Positions 63,990-64,000 of a stretch of DNA of 64,000 nt are shown piece after piece. The DNA is from DATJGR01 sp963780795. Its GTDB lineage: Bacteria; Pseudomonadota; Gammaproteobacteria; Pseudomonadales; Azotimanducaceae. The stretch's first letter is position 1. Every line of letters starts with the position of its first letter. The notes below the pieces were generated by a model. That model did not search any database and was not told the origin of the DNA. It saw only the letters and a list, made by a program, of their open reading frames with translations. The translations under genes were made by a program, and so were the position numbers. The DNA lies in the NCBI GenBank assembly GCA_963780795.1, contig CAWADH010000009.1:1-64000 (forward strand), in the 5' to 3' direction.

Positions 63990-64000
63990 ATGGCCGCTAT
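63990..64000 (+). CDS. Start of a gene cut by the window end
   Basis: ATG GCC GCT AT follows GAGAGGA, a good ribosome-binding site, about 50 bases downstream of a strong promoter. Only the first three codons (Met-Ala-Ala) are visible, so the product cannot be named. Confidence 0.55.

Overview
The window is high-GC, densely coding bacterial chromosome. A smc-zipA-ligA block (ZipA is confined to Gammaproteobacteria), System I cytochrome c maturation and a short-Q-loop cytochrome bd oxidase point to a free-living, aerobically respiring gammaproteobacterium. The paired acyl-CoA dehydrogenases would fit an environmental lineage such as Steroidobacterales, Nevskiales or Xanthomonadales, but that placement is inference. 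No rRNA, tRNA, CRISPR array, transposase or prophage gene was seen.

Layout. (1) 190-7650: complete ccmABCDEFGHI operon for haem export, attachment and apocytochrome thioreduction. Four tandem 50-bp units lie between ccmF and ccmG, each forming a small translationally coupled reading frame. (2) 7725-15251: a GntR-type regulator, then smc, zipA and ligA; an 18-bp perfect hairpin overlaps the smc stop. (3) 15340-27236: tal, pgi, gnd, pgl, glgX, cydA, cydB and a large GH63-like glycosidase. From pgl onward each gene overlaps the next, so glycogen debranching, the pentose phosphate pathway and bd-type respiration appear co-translated. (4) 27438-31189: an alpha/beta hydrolase-tetR pair behind a 21-bp palindromic operator, divergent from a DinG-type helicase. 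(5) 31211-36431: a secreted unknown protein and a mirror-symmetric signalling cluster. Two LytS-type histidine kinases are each translationally coupled to a membrane protein that looks like a kinase without its phospho-histidine and ATPase domain; both pairs converge on a single LytTR response regulator. (6) 36512-43269: an M16 metalloprotease lipoprotein, and a winged-helix/TPR regulator divergent from a VWA-like lipoprotein and a small membrane protein, with a four-copy 11-bp repeat between them. (7) 43310-47808: O-methyltransferase, glycerate kinase-like protein, glycine-zipper and PepSY envelope proteins, and a PhoP/PhoQ-type two-component pair. (8) 48040-55607: a DUF349 protein, a CDGSH iron-sulfur protein, enoyl-CoA hydratase, two acyl-CoA dehydrogenases and an alpha/beta hydrolase. 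(9) 55818-60049: an RND efflux adaptor and pump. (10) 60321-64000: alpha/beta hydrolase, methyltransferase, a YejM-like inner-membrane sulfatase-fold protein, and a strong promoter with the first codons of the next gene.

A modular, palindrome-rich repeat family occurs in four intergenic gaps (about 16448-16780, 27292-27465, 47817-48040, 60117-60259), with a tail fragment at 26-51. Its modules keep the same order in each copy. Three of the four copies sit between convergent genes, and one supplies the stop codon of the tetR gene.
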